A stretch of 64,000 nucleotides of DNA from Pseudomonas bubulae (GCF_037023725.1 NZ_CP146077.1:4863501-4927500); one strand, 5' to 3'. Positions 53,726 to 63,203 are shown, numbered from the stretch's first letter. Notes: generated by a model not told the origin, from the sequence alone. Program-made: numbers and translations.

Positions 53726-54491
53726 CGTTCTGTTTCCAGCGCGCCATTAGCCGGCGCATGGCTTGCCACACATGCGCTTTGCGTTGTGGCTCATCCATTA
53801 AGAGTTCCAGGCCCGGCAACGCCCATGCGCTGCCCAACCCTTCAATTTGCAGTTCAGTGTTGAACGCCTCGGCATCGGCCTCACCGGCAAAGCGCACCGC
53901 AGGCAGCCCGATCAGCCACAAACAGGCACATTCGGCCTCTTCCAGGCGGGCCATAAGAAAGCCCTGCACAAACTCACGCGCAGCCTCGGGCCCTTGATCG
54001 ACATTGCCACGCCGCAGCAACGGCCAGCGCACCGGCTCGCCAATGATTTGCGGGCTGTCGGGCAAGCCGGCAGCGCGCAACATGTCCTTTAACAATAAAT
54101 AGGCCGGGTCGCGGCTCTGGAATGCACCGCCTGTGGGTAACTCCACCAGCACCAGGCAACGTCCGGCCCGCAGTAACTGCAGGGCAAAACGCGGCGGTGG
54201 CAGTTGCACGACCTTGGCCGGTACAGGTGCCAACTCGGCTTCGACCACCGGTTTGCTGACCGGGCGACTGACCGAAGGCCGGGGCACTTCGATTTTTGGC
54301 CGCTCGACAGGTTTGCCCGGTGCAACCGCCGCCTTGACCGCAGGCCTTGTGATCACAGGCTCCGCGGGCGGCTCGGGGAGCACCAGCAGTTCTGGCCGCG
54401 AAGGGGCGGCAAACGGCAGTTCAGTGCGCGGCAACCAGCTGACCACTTGCATGGCAGTCAAGAAAGCGCGGCGGCGGGACTCATTCAACAA
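53718..54491 (-). CDS. holD: Putative DNA polymerase III psi subunit (HolD-like) with a Pro-rich insert
   Basis: A 257-residue protein. Its start MLNESRRRAFLTAMQVVSWLPR resembles the clamp-loader-binding N-terminus of E. coli HolD (SRRDWQLQQLGITQWSLRRP). Then comes a Pro/Val/Lys-rich linker of about 70 residues and a C-terminal domain (FALQLLRAGRCLVLVELPTGG ... CLWLIGLPAVRF ... PQRKAHVWQAMRRLMARW) that follows the E. coli psi pattern, including the terminal helix. It overlaps rimI, the same partner as in E. coli. Psi links the chi subunit and SSB to the clamp loader. Pro-rich linkers of this sort sometimes earn it the label TonB; no TonB membrane anchor is present. Alignment was by eye. Confidence 0.65.
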   Translation of the reverse strand: MLNESRRRAFLTAMQVVSWLPRTELPFAAPSRPELLVLPEPPAEPVITRPAVKAAVAPGKPVERPKIEVPRPSVSRPVSKPVVEAELAPVPAKVVQLPPPRFALQLLRAGRCLVLVELPTGGAFQSRDPAYLLLKDMLRAAGLPDSPQIIGEPVRWPLLRRGNVDQGPEAAREFVQGFLMARLEEAECACLWLIGLPAVRFAGEADAEAFNTELQIEGLGSAWALPGLELLMDEPQRKAHVWQAMRRLMARWKQNDE

Positions 54492-54635
54492 GGGTCGGCC
54501 ATCTGTGGATTACTAAAGTGTGGGGATTCTACCGCCCTTCTGCCCTTCCCGCCCGCAGTTGATCTGCCAAGTGATGACTCGACAGCACGTTGCAGTACAA
54601 TCGCGGCCTTTACTTGCCAATTGACCGGCCCTCCC

Positions 54636-55913
54636 ATGATCGAACCCAAGCGCGTTTTACGTGCCCTCGCCGAGCACTGGGCACTCCTTGAGCCTTTGTG
54701 TGAACACTTCGACCAAGGCACCCTGAGCCTGAACGAATTACGCCTGCAACTGGCCGTTCATCAGATGGACAGCACGCCGCAAGACATCACCGCCGTGCTC
54801 GATGCCTGGATTCGTCTGGACATACTGGTGCCGGTCGCCAAAAGCCCGAACCGTTTCGAGCTAAACGCCCAGATTCACGACTTTCTGGCTTATTTGCGCC
54901 ACGAGCACCGACTTGGCCTGTGCCTGGAAATCGAAGCCTACCTGCGCCATCTGGAGCGGCTGGCAGGTTATATCCAGGATGCCTTCGACATTCGAGACGG
55001 CCATGACCTGGCACGCCAGCTGCGTTTGCTCGATATGCGGGTACGCGATGTATTGAAAAAACTCGCCAACGATGAACAGGCGCTGGTGGCCGTAGCCGAA
55101 CGGGCCAAGACCAGCGACCGGCAAATTCCGTTGCGTCAGCGCTATGCCGAAGTGCTGGCAACCTGGGATGAATACGTCGAACCCATGATTCAGCTGGTCA
55201 ACGCCGACGGCGCTTTCGAGCAAGGCGTACGCAAGGTCGAAGTGGTGCTGCTGCGCATGCTCAGCGAACAGCAACGCCTCGGCCACTTGGTAGACGACGA
55301 CATGCTGCTGCGCACCCATGCGCGCATCCTTGAGATGCAAACCAGCGCCCAGATGACCCTGCGCCATGCCCGTGAGTTGCTACTGCCGCTGCGTGAAGAA
55401 GCCCGCCGGCACAATGCCGTGACCCGTGGTGCCGCGCTGGCACTGGCAGCCATCCGCCGCAAAGGCCTGGACGCAGTGCCGCAAGCAGCCATGCCGATGT
55501 TCACCCGCCCGCAAAGCACCTTTTTGGGCAGCGCCAGTCAGGTTGAGGCTTATGTCTATGCCCTGGCCCGCTTCGAAGCCAAACCGGCGAAATTTCCCAA
55601 GGCGCATAAGGTCCACCGCGGCGAAACGCCCAAGGCCCCGCGCACGGTCAAGGAAATGCTCGACCGCTGCAGCGATGCGCTACCGATGCCGGACTTGATG
55701 TGCTGGCTGCTGGCACAAGAGCCAGACGGCGACACCGATGAGCTGCTGTACTGGTTCTCACGCCTGTCCCGTGAAAAACGCTTCGTGCGCGAACGCCTGG
55801 AGCGCCGCGATTACCACACCCACGAACATTTGGTCAGCCTGCGCTCCTTCGCTCTGCTTTCTCACAGCGAAGATGCGACCCAGACTACTGCGAGCTCTCT
55901 GCATGCATCTTGA
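54636..55913 (+). CDS. mksF: Condensin MksBEF kleisin subunit MksF
   Basis: A 425-residue, mainly helical protein (MIEPKRVLRALAEHWALLEPLCEHFDQGTLSLNELRLQLAV). N-terminal winged-helix-like part, helical middle (AYLRHLERLAGYIQDAF; LLRMLSEQQRLGHLVDDDMLLRTHARIL) and C-terminal winged-helix-like part agree with a MukF-type kleisin. The ATG at 54636 was chosen because longer frames overlap the divergent HolD-like gene. It overlaps mksE by 11 nt. MksBEF condensins help chromosome compaction and segregation in P. aeruginosa. Confidence 0.9.
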   Translation: MIEPKRVLRALAEHWALLEPLCEHFDQGTLSLNELRLQLAVHQMDSTPQDITAVLDAWIRLDILVPVAKSPNRFELNAQIHDFLAYLRHEHRLGLCLEIEAYLRHLERLAGYIQDAFDIRDGHDLARQLRLLDMRVRDVLKKLANDEQALVAVAERAKTSDRQIPLRQRYAEVLATWDEYVEPMIQLVNADGAFEQGVRKVEVVLLRMLSEQQRLGHLVDDDMLLRTHARILEMQTSAQMTLRHARELLLPLREEARRHNAVTRGAALALAAIRRKGLDAVPQAAMPMFTRPQSTFLGSASQVEAYVYALARFEAKPAKFPKAHKVHRGETPKAPRTVKEMLDRCSDALPMPDLMCWLLAQEPDGDTDELLYWFSRLSREKRFVRERLERRDYHTHEHLVSLRSFALLSHSEDATQTTASSLHAS

Positions 55914-56553
55914 TCTTTCTGAACTGTCCCAGCTGGCACCGATTTTTCGTGAGCTGTTCAAGGGTTATCACGTCAGCCGCCGCGACCCGGAGCTGTACGC
56001 GCAACTGTCGAACTTCCAGGATCAATACCGCGCCCTGTTTAAAGCCCTGGGCTTTGAACTGGTGTGTGATACCCGCGGCTTCTATTACTTTGTGCCCGAC
56101 ACTGCCACTGCGCAGGTCAACAAGACCGCACAGCGCCTGGCGCTATTCACGTTCATCATCGTCGAGCATCTGGCCGATCAGGGCCGCGACCCGATCGCCG
56201 TGCTCGACGGTGGCAGCCTGGGCCGCGACGAGTTGCCTGCGCTGCTGGAAAAATACCGCGACCTGTTTGTGCAGGCTGAAGTCACCAGCCAGGACGAACT
56301 GGAAGAAAAGATCATGCGCCGCATGACCCAGCTCGGTTTTGCCAGTGAAGAACCCGGCATCTATCGCTTTCTGCCACCGATGCACCGTTTTCTCGATGTG
56401 TGCCTGTCGGTGCAACAAGACCGCGACCTGGCCGCCAGCCTGCACAGCATCTTGCCATTGCCCACACCGGTGCTGGCCGATGATGACAGTGAGGACGAAG
56501 AAACCGCATTGGCCCGCGCCATTGCCGACGAACAACAGGAGATGGACGCATGA
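55903..56553 (+). CDS. mksE: Condensin subunit MksE
   Basis: The ATG at 55903 gives 216 residues (MHLDLSELSQLAPIFRELFKGYHVSRRDPELYAQL). It has the tandem winged-helix look of MukE-like KITE proteins and an acidic C-terminal tail (PVLADDDSEDEETALARAIADEQQEMDA). It binds the kleisin MksF. It overlaps mksF by 11 nt and mksB by four bases, so the three are translated together. An in-frame ATG at 55873 is a less likely start. Confidence 0.88.
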   Translation: MHLDLSELSQLAPIFRELFKGYHVSRRDPELYAQLSNFQDQYRALFKALGFELVCDTRGFYYFVPDTATAQVNKTAQRLALFTFIIVEHLADQGRDPIAVLDGGSLGRDELPALLEKYRDLFVQAEVTSQDELEEKIMRRMTQLGFASEEPGIYRFLPPMHRFLDVCLSVQQDRDLAASLHSILPLPTPVLADDDSEDEETALARAIADEQQEMDA

Positions 56554-59390
56554 GCCAGGAACGCTACGGCATTCGCCGCTTTGCCCTGTTGAACACCGCC
56601 GGTTACAGCCTGGGGCTGTTCCCGCTGGAACACCCGCTGTCGGTCTACGGGGCGAACAACCTCGGCAAGTCGGCATCAATCAACGCCTTGCAGTTCCCGA
56701 TTCTGGCGCGCATGTCCGACATGAGCTTCGGCAAATACAGCCTTGAGCAGTCGCGACGCTTTTACTTTGCCTCGGACACCAGCTACATCCTGGTCGAAGT
56801 GTCCCTGCCCCACGGCCCCCATGTGATCGGTGTTGTCGGTCGCGGCCCGGGGGGCGGCTTCGGTCACCAGTTTTTTGCCTACGCGGGCAAACTGGACCTG
56901 GCCCACTACCAGAAAGACGACACCTGCCTGCGCCAGAAAGAGCTGTTCAACAATCTGGAGCGTAATGGCCTCAAAGCCTACGAGCTCAAGCCTGATGAAC
57001 TTCGGCGTCTGCTGGTGGGCGGCCATACGTCGATCCCCCTGGACCTGACCCTGATCCCGCTGCGCTCCACCAGCGAGCAGAGCCTCAAGACCTTCCGCGC
57101 GCTATTTATCAACCTGCTGCATATGCGCGAAATCACTGCGGCCAAGCTCAAGCAACTGTTCCTCGATGCGTTCGAACACAGCCTGCGTTCGGGCAGCGTT
57201 GATTACATTGCTGCGTGCGAAGAAGCTTTCCGTGATGTACGACGCATGGAGCAGGACTACAACGCACTGGTCGGCGCCGGGCCGTTGGTCGAGGCATTGG
57301 CCGCAGGTGTGCGCCAGCGCGACCTGCTGCGTGGCAAGCTGCACCGCCTGTCACCGCTGCTCGATTCCTTGCTCGGTACCTGGCAGGACTACGCCGGGGC
57401 CCGCAAGGAAGAGCTGCTGATCCAGTCCGAGCACTACCGCAACGAACAGGACGCCCTGCAAAACAACCAGCGCAGCAGCACTCAGGAGTTGATGCGTCTT
57501 GAGCGGGAAATTTCCGGTATCCAGCGCTGGCTCGGCGAGTTGTCAGTGCTCAAACATCGCTTCGCCCTGGTCGACGACGTAAAGGTGCTTGAGCAGCAAT
57601 TGCTGAGCGCCAAAGACGCCCACGACGAACTGGCGGGGGCGCTGGCGCAGTCGCGTCAGTTCAGTGCCGAGGATCTGGACGAGCGACTGCGCGATCTGGA
57701 AAAGCGCCTCAAGTCGGTCAAGCAGCAGCTCGATCACGCCGACAACAACAGCTATGCCCGCTTGCGCGAAGAGTTTTCGCAGCAGGATGTGGAACGCCTG
57801 ATGCGCCTGTTCAACAGTGCCCTGTTCAGCCTGCCCCTGGGTGAGCACGGGATTGCGCTGGATGACAGCGATGCCTGGGTCAAATCGCTGGAGCTGATCC
57901 TCGATGGCTTTAAAGGCGAGCGTTTTGAAGCCCCGGGCCTGTCCATCGACTTGAGCCATATCGAGCCCCCTGCCCTGCAGGCACTGGCGGACCGCGCGGC
58001 TTTGCGCGAGCAGAAAGAGCGTCTGGAAAAAGAGCTCAAGCAACTCAAGACCCAGCAGGCCGTGACCTCTGACCGCGCCGCAAGCAAGAGCGAAGCCGAG
58101 TCCCTGTATCAGCAGGTGCTGGATGCGCAAAAGGCGCTGGAAGATTTCCGCCGCAGCCAGACGCTCAGTGCAGAAGAAGGCGAAAAACTCGAGCAACTGG
58201 CTCAGGCCGAAGCTGCGCAGGACGAGTTGAAACGCTCCAGCGATGCCTTCACCGAGCGCGTCCAGCAGTTGTCGGCCAAGTTGCAACTGGTCGGTCGCCA
58301 GATCGGTGACATGGAAGCCAAACAGCGCACCCTGGATGACAGCTTGCGTCGACGCCAACTGCTGCCCGCCGACTTGCCGTTCGGTACGCCATTTATGGAT
58401 CCGGTCGACGATTCGATGGACAACCTGCTGCCGTTGCTCAACGACTATCAGGACAGCTGGCAGGGCTTGTTGCGTTGCGACGGCCAGATCGAGGCGCTGT
58501 ACGCTCAGGTACGCCTCAAGGGTGTGGCCAAGTTCGACAGTGAAGACGATATGGAGCGGCGCCTGCAGTTACTGATCAACGCCTACGCCCACCGCACTGA
58601 AGAAGCCCTGACCCTGGGCAAGGCGCGCCGGGCCGCAGTCACCGATATCGCCCGCACGCTGCGCAATATCCGCAGCGACTACGACAGCCTTGAGCACCAA
58701 CTGGCATTGTTCAACCGCGAAATCAACAAGCGTCAGGTGTCCAACCTCAAAAGCTTCCGTATCGTGCTGGCCCCCAACAAGGAGGCGCTCAAGCATATCG
58801 ATCAGATTATCCACAGCGCCGGCCAGTACGAAGAAGGCGAGACACTGTCGGTGTTTGACCTCAGCCAGAGCACCGAACAGGACAACAAGAACGAAGAGGC
58901 CAAGGAGTATCTGGCGCGCCTGGTGGCAGCCAACCATAACCAGTTGGGGCTCAAGGACTTGTTCGAGCTGGCGTTCGAGATCACCAAGCTCAATGGCCAG
59001 CCGGTGATCCACACGGATATCGATGGCGCTGCGTCCAACGGTACGACCATGACGATCAAGGCGCTGACCAACATGTATTTGTTGCTGCACTTGATGGACC
59101 GCGATCAGGCCGGGCGTATTCGCTTGCCGTACTACCTGGACGAAGCTGCCGACATTGACGAGAAAAACCAGACAGCTCTGCTGGAGACCAGTTTGCAGCT
59201 GGGCTTTGTACCGATTCTGGCCAGTGTGAAGCCGCAGGTCTGCGCCCATGTGGCCATCGACCTGGAAGGCGGCAGCGGCCCTAACGGGATCTATATCGAT
59301 GAAGACGACTGGAAGCACATTCGTCGCCATGACGAGGTGAAACCTGATGCGTTGACGGCGGTGGAAGAACGCGAACTGGATGAAGTCTGA
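56550..59390 (+). CDS. mksB: Condensin SMC-like ATPase MksB
   Basis: A 946-residue MukB-like SMC protein. Walker A appears as GANNLGKSASINAL (about 35-48), two long coiled-coil stretches (about 270-470 and 480-640) flank a hinge-like interruption, and the C-terminal head has Walker B IRLPYYLDEAADIDEKNQTALLE. MksB pairs with MksE and MksF to bridge and compact DNA. No mksG/jetD nuclease gene follows, which distinguishes this set from the Wadjet plasmid-defence operons; a terminator and convergent pqi genes come next. Confidence 0.93.
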   Translation: MSQERYGIRRFALLNTAGYSLGLFPLEHPLSVYGANNLGKSASINALQFPILARMSDMSFGKYSLEQSRRFYFASDTSYILVEVSLPHGPHVIGVVGRGPGGGFGHQFFAYAGKLDLAHYQKDDTCLRQKELFNNLERNGLKAYELKPDELRRLLVGGHTSIPLDLTLIPLRSTSEQSLKTFRALFINLLHMREITAAKLKQLFLDAFEHSLRSGSVDYIAACEEAFRDVRRMEQDYNALVGAGPLVEALAAGVRQRDLLRGKLHRLSPLLDSLLGTWQDYAGARKEELLIQSEHYRNEQDALQNNQRSSTQELMRLEREISGIQRWLGELSVLKHRFALVDDVKVLEQQLLSAKDAHDELAGALAQSRQFSAEDLDERLRDLEKRLKSVKQQLDHADNNSYARLREEFSQQDVERLMRLFNSALFSLPLGEHGIALDDSDAWVKSLELILDGFKGERFEAPGLSIDLSHIEPPALQALADRAALREQKERLEKELKQLKTQQAVTSDRAASKSEAESLYQQVLDAQKALEDFRRSQTLSAEEGEKLEQLAQAEAAQDELKRSSDAFTERVQQLSAKLQLVGRQIGDMEAKQRTLDDSLRRRQLLPADLPFGTPFMDPVDDSMDNLLPLLNDYQDSWQGLLRCDGQIEALYAQVRLKGVAKFDSEDDMERRLQLLINAYAHRTEEALTLGKARRAAVTDIARTLRNIRSDYDSLEHQLALFNREINKRQVSNLKSFRIVLAPNKEALKHIDQIIHSAGQYEEGETLSVFDLSQSTEQDNKNEEAKEYLARLVAANHNQLGLKDLFELAFEITKLNGQPVIHTDIDGAASNGTTMTIKALTNMYLLLHLMDRDQAGRIRLPYYLDEAADIDEKNQTALLETSLQLGFVPILASVKPQVCAHVAIDLEGGSGPNGIYIDEDDWKHIRRHDEVKPDALTAVEERELDEV

Positions 59391-59407
59391 GACTGAACCC
59401 CGTACAT

Positions 59408-59442
59408 AAAAAAACCGCGATCATTGATCGCGGTTTTTTTTT
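59408..59442. terminator. Bidirectional terminator between mksB and pqiB-like gene
   Basis: A seven-base A run, CCGCGATCA-t-TGATCGCGG and nine T, so it forms a terminator on both strands. It lies 17 nt after mksB and 5 nt after the pqiB-like stop on the other strand. Confidence 0.93.
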
Positions 59443-59447
59443 GCAGC

Positions 59448-61751
59448 TTATTTGCCTAACGGGATCTTCGGTGCCCACTGCAGCCATTCGTCTTCGAACT
59501 TGTCAAAGAGCGGGAAGGTTTGCTCAGGGCGAGCCTGGGTACCCAGCTTGTCGCCGTCCGGTGTGGCGAAGGCAATGCCACCCTGCACCAGGGTTTCCAG
59601 GGATTCAGTGCGAATCGTTGCTCCTTTGAACAAACCGAAGTCGACACCAAAACCGCTCGTATTCCAGAAGCGGCTACCGCTATGCACCAACGGCGCGTAA
59701 CGCGGCTCGATCAGGATATGTACCAGCACCCGGTCGGCACTGTTGCCCAACTCATACCCCGTGACTTTACCCACGGTGACTTCACGGTAGGTGACAGGCA
59801 CGCCCTCCTTGAGCGAACCACGACGGGCAGCGCTCAATACCAGGCTCAATCCGGCCTGGGAAACGGCGGCATCCGGCGCTTGCTCCAGGGCTACAAAACT
59901 GGTCTGGCGCCCCAGTTGTTTGCTCGCCGGTTGCACCTCGAGGTACTGGCCGGTGACCAGGGTTTCGAGGTTGGCCGTTTTCATCAAACCAAGCTCCGGC
60001 TTGACCACCCAGAATTGGCTGCCAACCCGCGCAATCCGCTCAGGCACTTCGGTGATGCGTGCCTTGAGCAGAACCGATTGCAGGTCCTCGCTCAGGTCAA
60101 TGCTTTCGATCTTGCCAACATCCAGCCCCTTGAAGCGAATCGGCGTACCCTCGCGCAGGCCATCGGCACGCGGCACCTTGATCGTAACGGCGACTCCCTG
60201 CTGCATGGCTGCGTCACGGTCAGTAAACAGACGGAAACGCGGGATACGTTTTTGCAGCGGCGCCTTGGCTTCCGGTGTTTCAAAAGCAATCCCGCCGGCC
60301 ATCAGACTTTGCAGGGATTCGCTTTTAACCTGGATACCGCCGGTCAAACCGCCGGTCAACGTGATGCCGCTGGCATTCCAGAAACGGGTCGAAGCATTGA
60401 CCAGATTCTCGTATTCCTTCTCGATATGGACACCGATCACCAACTGCTTTTTGGTGCGGGAGAACTGATAGCTCTGCACCGAACCGACCTTGACCTGCTT
60501 GTAGAGGATCGGGCTGCCGACATCCAGCGAGCCCAGGTTCTCGGTAAAGAGCACCATATGCAGGCCCGGTGAGCGCAGATCCAGCGGCGGAGCCTTTGGC
60601 CGGGCGACGAATTCGCGTTCGGGGGTGCTGCCCTTGTCACCCGGGCGAATGGCAATGTAGTTGCCTTTGACCAGCGCCTCCAGCCCGGTAATGCCGGCCA
60701 GGGAGATGGACGGCTTGACCACCCAGAACTGGGTGCCCTGCACCAGGTAATCTTCTGCCAACGGGTCCAGAGTCAGCTCGGCACTGGCGCTGGTCAGATC
60801 AGGGTCCACCTTGAGACCCTTGAGGCTACCGACCTGGATGCCTTTGTACATGACCGGCGTACGACCGGCCTGCAGGCCCTCGAAGTCGCTGAGTTTGACT
60901 TTGACCTTGATCCCCGCCTGCGCGGCATCGAAGTCTTCATAAAGACGGAACGGCAGGCTCGAATCGGTGGGCGGGCTGTCTTTGCGGTTCTCTGGAGTGG
61001 CGAAGGCAATACCACCGGCCACAATACTGGCCAGAGATTCGCTGCGCAGTTTCACACCCGACAGGTTGGCATCGATGCTGATACCGCTGGCATTCCAGAA
61101 GCGCGTATGTTTGCGCACCAGATTGGCGTAGGTCGGCTCGATAAAGACTTTGATTTCAACAGTGCTTTGGTCTTCGGAAAGCACATAGCTTTTGATCTGC
61201 CCTACCTGGATCTGCTTGTAGAACACCGGGCTGCCACGGTTCAACGAACCGAGACGCTCAGCTTTAAGCGTCAGGTGCAGACCTGGTTTGGCATCAGACA
61301 AGGGCGGTTCTTGGGACAGCGCCTTGAACTTGCGTGCAGGCTCGCCATCGGCGGGACTGACCGCAATATAGTTGCCGGACACCAGCGTTTCGAGCCCGGT
61401 GATACCGGCCAGAGTGACACTGGGTTTGACCAGCCAGAAACGGGTATTGGTTTTCAGGTATTGCTCAACGTCCTTGTCCATTTCGACGGTAGCAATCACC
61501 CCTTTGCTGGGGCCAGACTCGTCGAGGGCGAGGGTTTTCACCTTGCCCACGGGCATGCCTTTGTAGACCACCTCGGTCTTGTTGGCGACGATGCCTTCGC
61601 CGCTCTCGAAACGCACCTGAATATCGATGCCGGTTTCGCTGTAGGCACGCCACCCCAGCCAGCCACCGATGACCAGGGCAATAAGCGGAAGGATCCAGAT
61701 CGCCGACCAGTTGGAAGCCGGGCGGGTTTTAGCGGTAGGCAAGTCACTCAT
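59448..61751 (-). CDS. pqiB: Six-MCE-domain intermembrane lipid transport protein (PqiB/LetB family)
   Basis: A 767-residue protein with one N-terminal membrane segment (WSAIWILPLIALVIGGWLGWRAY) and then six MCE repeats, each with a recognisable core: VVYKGMPVGKV, VFYKQIQVGQI, VMYKGIQVGSL, ILYKQVKVGSV, IRFKGLDVGKI and VTYREVTVGKV. MCE proteins stack rings into a tunnel spanning the periplasm for lipid traffic between the membranes. E. coli PqiB has three domains and LetB seven, so six is intermediate. It overlaps the PqiA-like gene by eight bases. No pqiC lipoprotein gene follows. Confidence 0.9.
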   Translation of the reverse strand: MSDLPTAKTRPASNWSAIWILPLIALVIGGWLGWRAYSETGIDIQVRFESGEGIVANKTEVVYKGMPVGKVKTLALDESGPSKGVIATVEMDKDVEQYLKTNTRFWLVKPSVTLAGITGLETLVSGNYIAVSPADGEPARKFKALSQEPPLSDAKPGLHLTLKAERLGSLNRGSPVFYKQIQVGQIKSYVLSEDQSTVEIKVFIEPTYANLVRKHTRFWNASGISIDANLSGVKLRSESLASIVAGGIAFATPENRKDSPPTDSSLPFRLYEDFDAAQAGIKVKVKLSDFEGLQAGRTPVMYKGIQVGSLKGLKVDPDLTSASAELTLDPLAEDYLVQGTQFWVVKPSISLAGITGLEALVKGNYIAIRPGDKGSTPEREFVARPKAPPLDLRSPGLHMVLFTENLGSLDVGSPILYKQVKVGSVQSYQFSRTKKQLVIGVHIEKEYENLVNASTRFWNASGITLTGGLTGGIQVKSESLQSLMAGGIAFETPEAKAPLQKRIPRFRLFTDRDAAMQQGVAVTIKVPRADGLREGTPIRFKGLDVGKIESIDLSEDLQSVLLKARITEVPERIARVGSQFWVVKPELGLMKTANLETLVTGQYLEVQPASKQLGRQTSFVALEQAPDAAVSQAGLSLVLSAARRGSLKEGVPVTYREVTVGKVTGYELGNSADRVLVHILIEPRYAPLVHSGSRFWNTSGFGVDFGLFKGATIRTESLETLVQGGIAFATPDGDKLGTQARPEQTFPLFDKFEDEWLQWAPKIPLGK

Positions 61752-62373
61752 GGTCGTCGTCCGACTCCGTGTTGTCCCAAATCAGTCGGGGATCAAAAGT
61801 TACAGCTGCAAGCATCGTTAGCACCACCACACTGGCAAATGCCACTGCGCCAAGATTGGCTTCGATGCTGGCTATGCGTCCAAAATTCACCACGGCCACC
61901 AAAATGGCAATGACGAAAATATCCAGCATTGACCAACGGCCAATGAACTCGATAAATCGGTACATGATGATACGTTGCCGGGCAGAAAGAGGCTGATGGC
62001 GTTGTACCGAAAACAACAGCAAGGCGATGCCGACCAGCTTGAAGGTGGGCACCAGAATACTTGCCACAAACACCACGGCAGCAATCGGGATCATGCCGTG
62101 CTGTACCAGCTCGATGACACCCGCCATGATCGTACTCGGCGAGCCCTGGCCCAATGAGTTGACTGTCATGATCGGCAGCAGGTTGGCCGGGATATAGAGA
62201 ATGGCCGACGTCAGCAGCAATGCCCAGGTGCGCATCAAACTGTCGGGGCGACGCGCGTGAACCAGAGCACCGCAGCGAGTACAGGTTTGCTCGTCGGTTT
62301 CGGGGTCTTGCCTGTTCAGTTCGTGGCATTCGCCACAGATCAAGATACCCGCATCAATCGCCCGCATGAGCAT
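61744..62373 (-). CDS. PqiA-like protein, second half (separate gene)
   Basis: A 209-residue protein: an N-terminal zinc-ribbon-type segment with two CxxC pairs (GILICGECHELNRQDPETDEQTCTRCGALV) and four membrane segments (including NLLPIMTVNSLGQGSPSTIMAGV and MLDIFVIAILVAVVNFG). This is the pattern of one half of PqiA/LetA, which works with the MCE protein. E. coli PqiA is about twice as long with both halves fused. It overlaps the first-half gene by 20 nt and the MCE gene by eight bases. A second in-frame ATG two codons later is equally possible. Confidence 0.88.
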   Translation of the reverse strand: MLMRAIDAGILICGECHELNRQDPETDEQTCTRCGALVHARRPDSLMRTWALLLTSAILYIPANLLPIMTVNSLGQGSPSTIMAGVIELVQHGMIPIAAVVFVASILVPTFKLVGIALLLFSVQRHQPLSARQRIIMYRFIEFIGRWSMLDIFVIAILVAVVNFGRIASIEANLGAVAFASVVVLTMLAAVTFDPRLIWDNTESDDDHE

Positions 62374-63013
62374 CCTCCCCGGATAACGCCTGCCAGATCT
62401 GGTGAGGTGACATCACCACTTCCAGCCAGACCTGTACCAGCAACAGGCTGACAAAACAGACCAGGCCCAGGCCAAGACTCAGCTCAGCCAGATCGGACAG
62501 TTTTACGATGGCCACCAGCACGCCCATGAAGTACACCTCAAGCATGCCCCAATCACGCAGATGGTGATAAATGCGGTAAATCAGCAAACCGTAGCTGCGC
62601 CCGATATTCCAGCGAATGCTCAGCAACACAGCAAGCTGGCAGAGCAACTTGAGCAGCGGGATGCCCATGCTGCACAGGAACACCACCGCCGCGATGCCTT
62701 GCATGCCGGTGTTGTACAAACCGAGCACACCACTCCAGACCGTGTCTTGCGACGCCTGGCCCAGTAGATTGAGCTGCATGATGGGTAAAAAGTTCGCAGG
62801 TATGTAGAGCAGCAAAGCAGCAATCACAAGCGCAAGGCTGCGTTCAACCACCTTGTACCTATGAGCGTAGAGTTCATAGCCGCAGCGCGGGCATTGGGCT
62901 TTCTCACCGAGGGCGAGATGCGGCTTGCGCATCAGTAGATCGCACTCATGACAGGCCACCAACTCGTCCAGCGGTAATTCTGACACCCTGCGGGGGTCAA
63001 CCGGATCTGGCAT
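62354..63013 (-). CDS. PqiA-like protein, first half (separate gene)
   Basis: A 219-residue paralogue of the following gene: cysteine segment VACHECDLLMRKPHLALGEKAQCPRCGYELYAHRY, then four membrane segments (NFLPIMQLNLLGQASQDTVWSGVLGLYNTGMQGIAAVVFLCSM and GMLEVYFMGVLVAIVKLS). Together the two make up the equivalent of one PqiA/LetA. It is the first gene of the three-gene operon. The 190-nt region upstream holds the rRNA terminator. Confidence 0.88.
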   Translation of the reverse strand: MPDPVDPRRVSELPLDELVACHECDLLMRKPHLALGEKAQCPRCGYELYAHRYKVVERSLALVIAALLLYIPANFLPIMQLNLLGQASQDTVWSGVLGLYNTGMQGIAAVVFLCSMGIPLLKLLCQLAVLLSIRWNIGRSYGLLIYRIYHHLRDWGMLEVYFMGVLVAIVKLSDLAELSLGLGLVCFVSLLLVQVWLEVVMSPHQIWQALSGEDAHAGD

Positions 63014-63159
63014 ATAGGGAGTCTCAGGCTCAGAAAATGACTGGGCCTATTCTAGTGCGCGGGCTACAAAATAACTGTGCCTATTTGCAGGACTTTAGCT
63101 GCAGGCGATCTGAAGAACGATACGCTCAGGCGGGTCATAACTTTTTTCGCCACAAAAAC

Positions 63160-63193
63160 AAACCCCCTGTCTGCGTTAGCAGACAGGGGGTTT
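63160..63193 (-). terminator. rRNA operon terminator
   Basis: AAACCCCCTGTCTGC (63160-63174) and GCAGACAGGGGGTTT (63179-63193), a perfect 15-bp stem with a 4-nt loop, followed on the minus strand by GTTTTTG. It lies about 11 nt beyond the 5S gene. Confidence 0.95.
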
Positions 63194-63203
63194 GGAATTT
63201 AAT

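Noticed and set aside
53718..54491. TonB-like energy transducer reading of the Pro-rich protein next to rimI
   Set aside because: There is no N-terminal membrane anchor and no TonB C-terminal signature; the HolD reading fits position and ends of the protein better.
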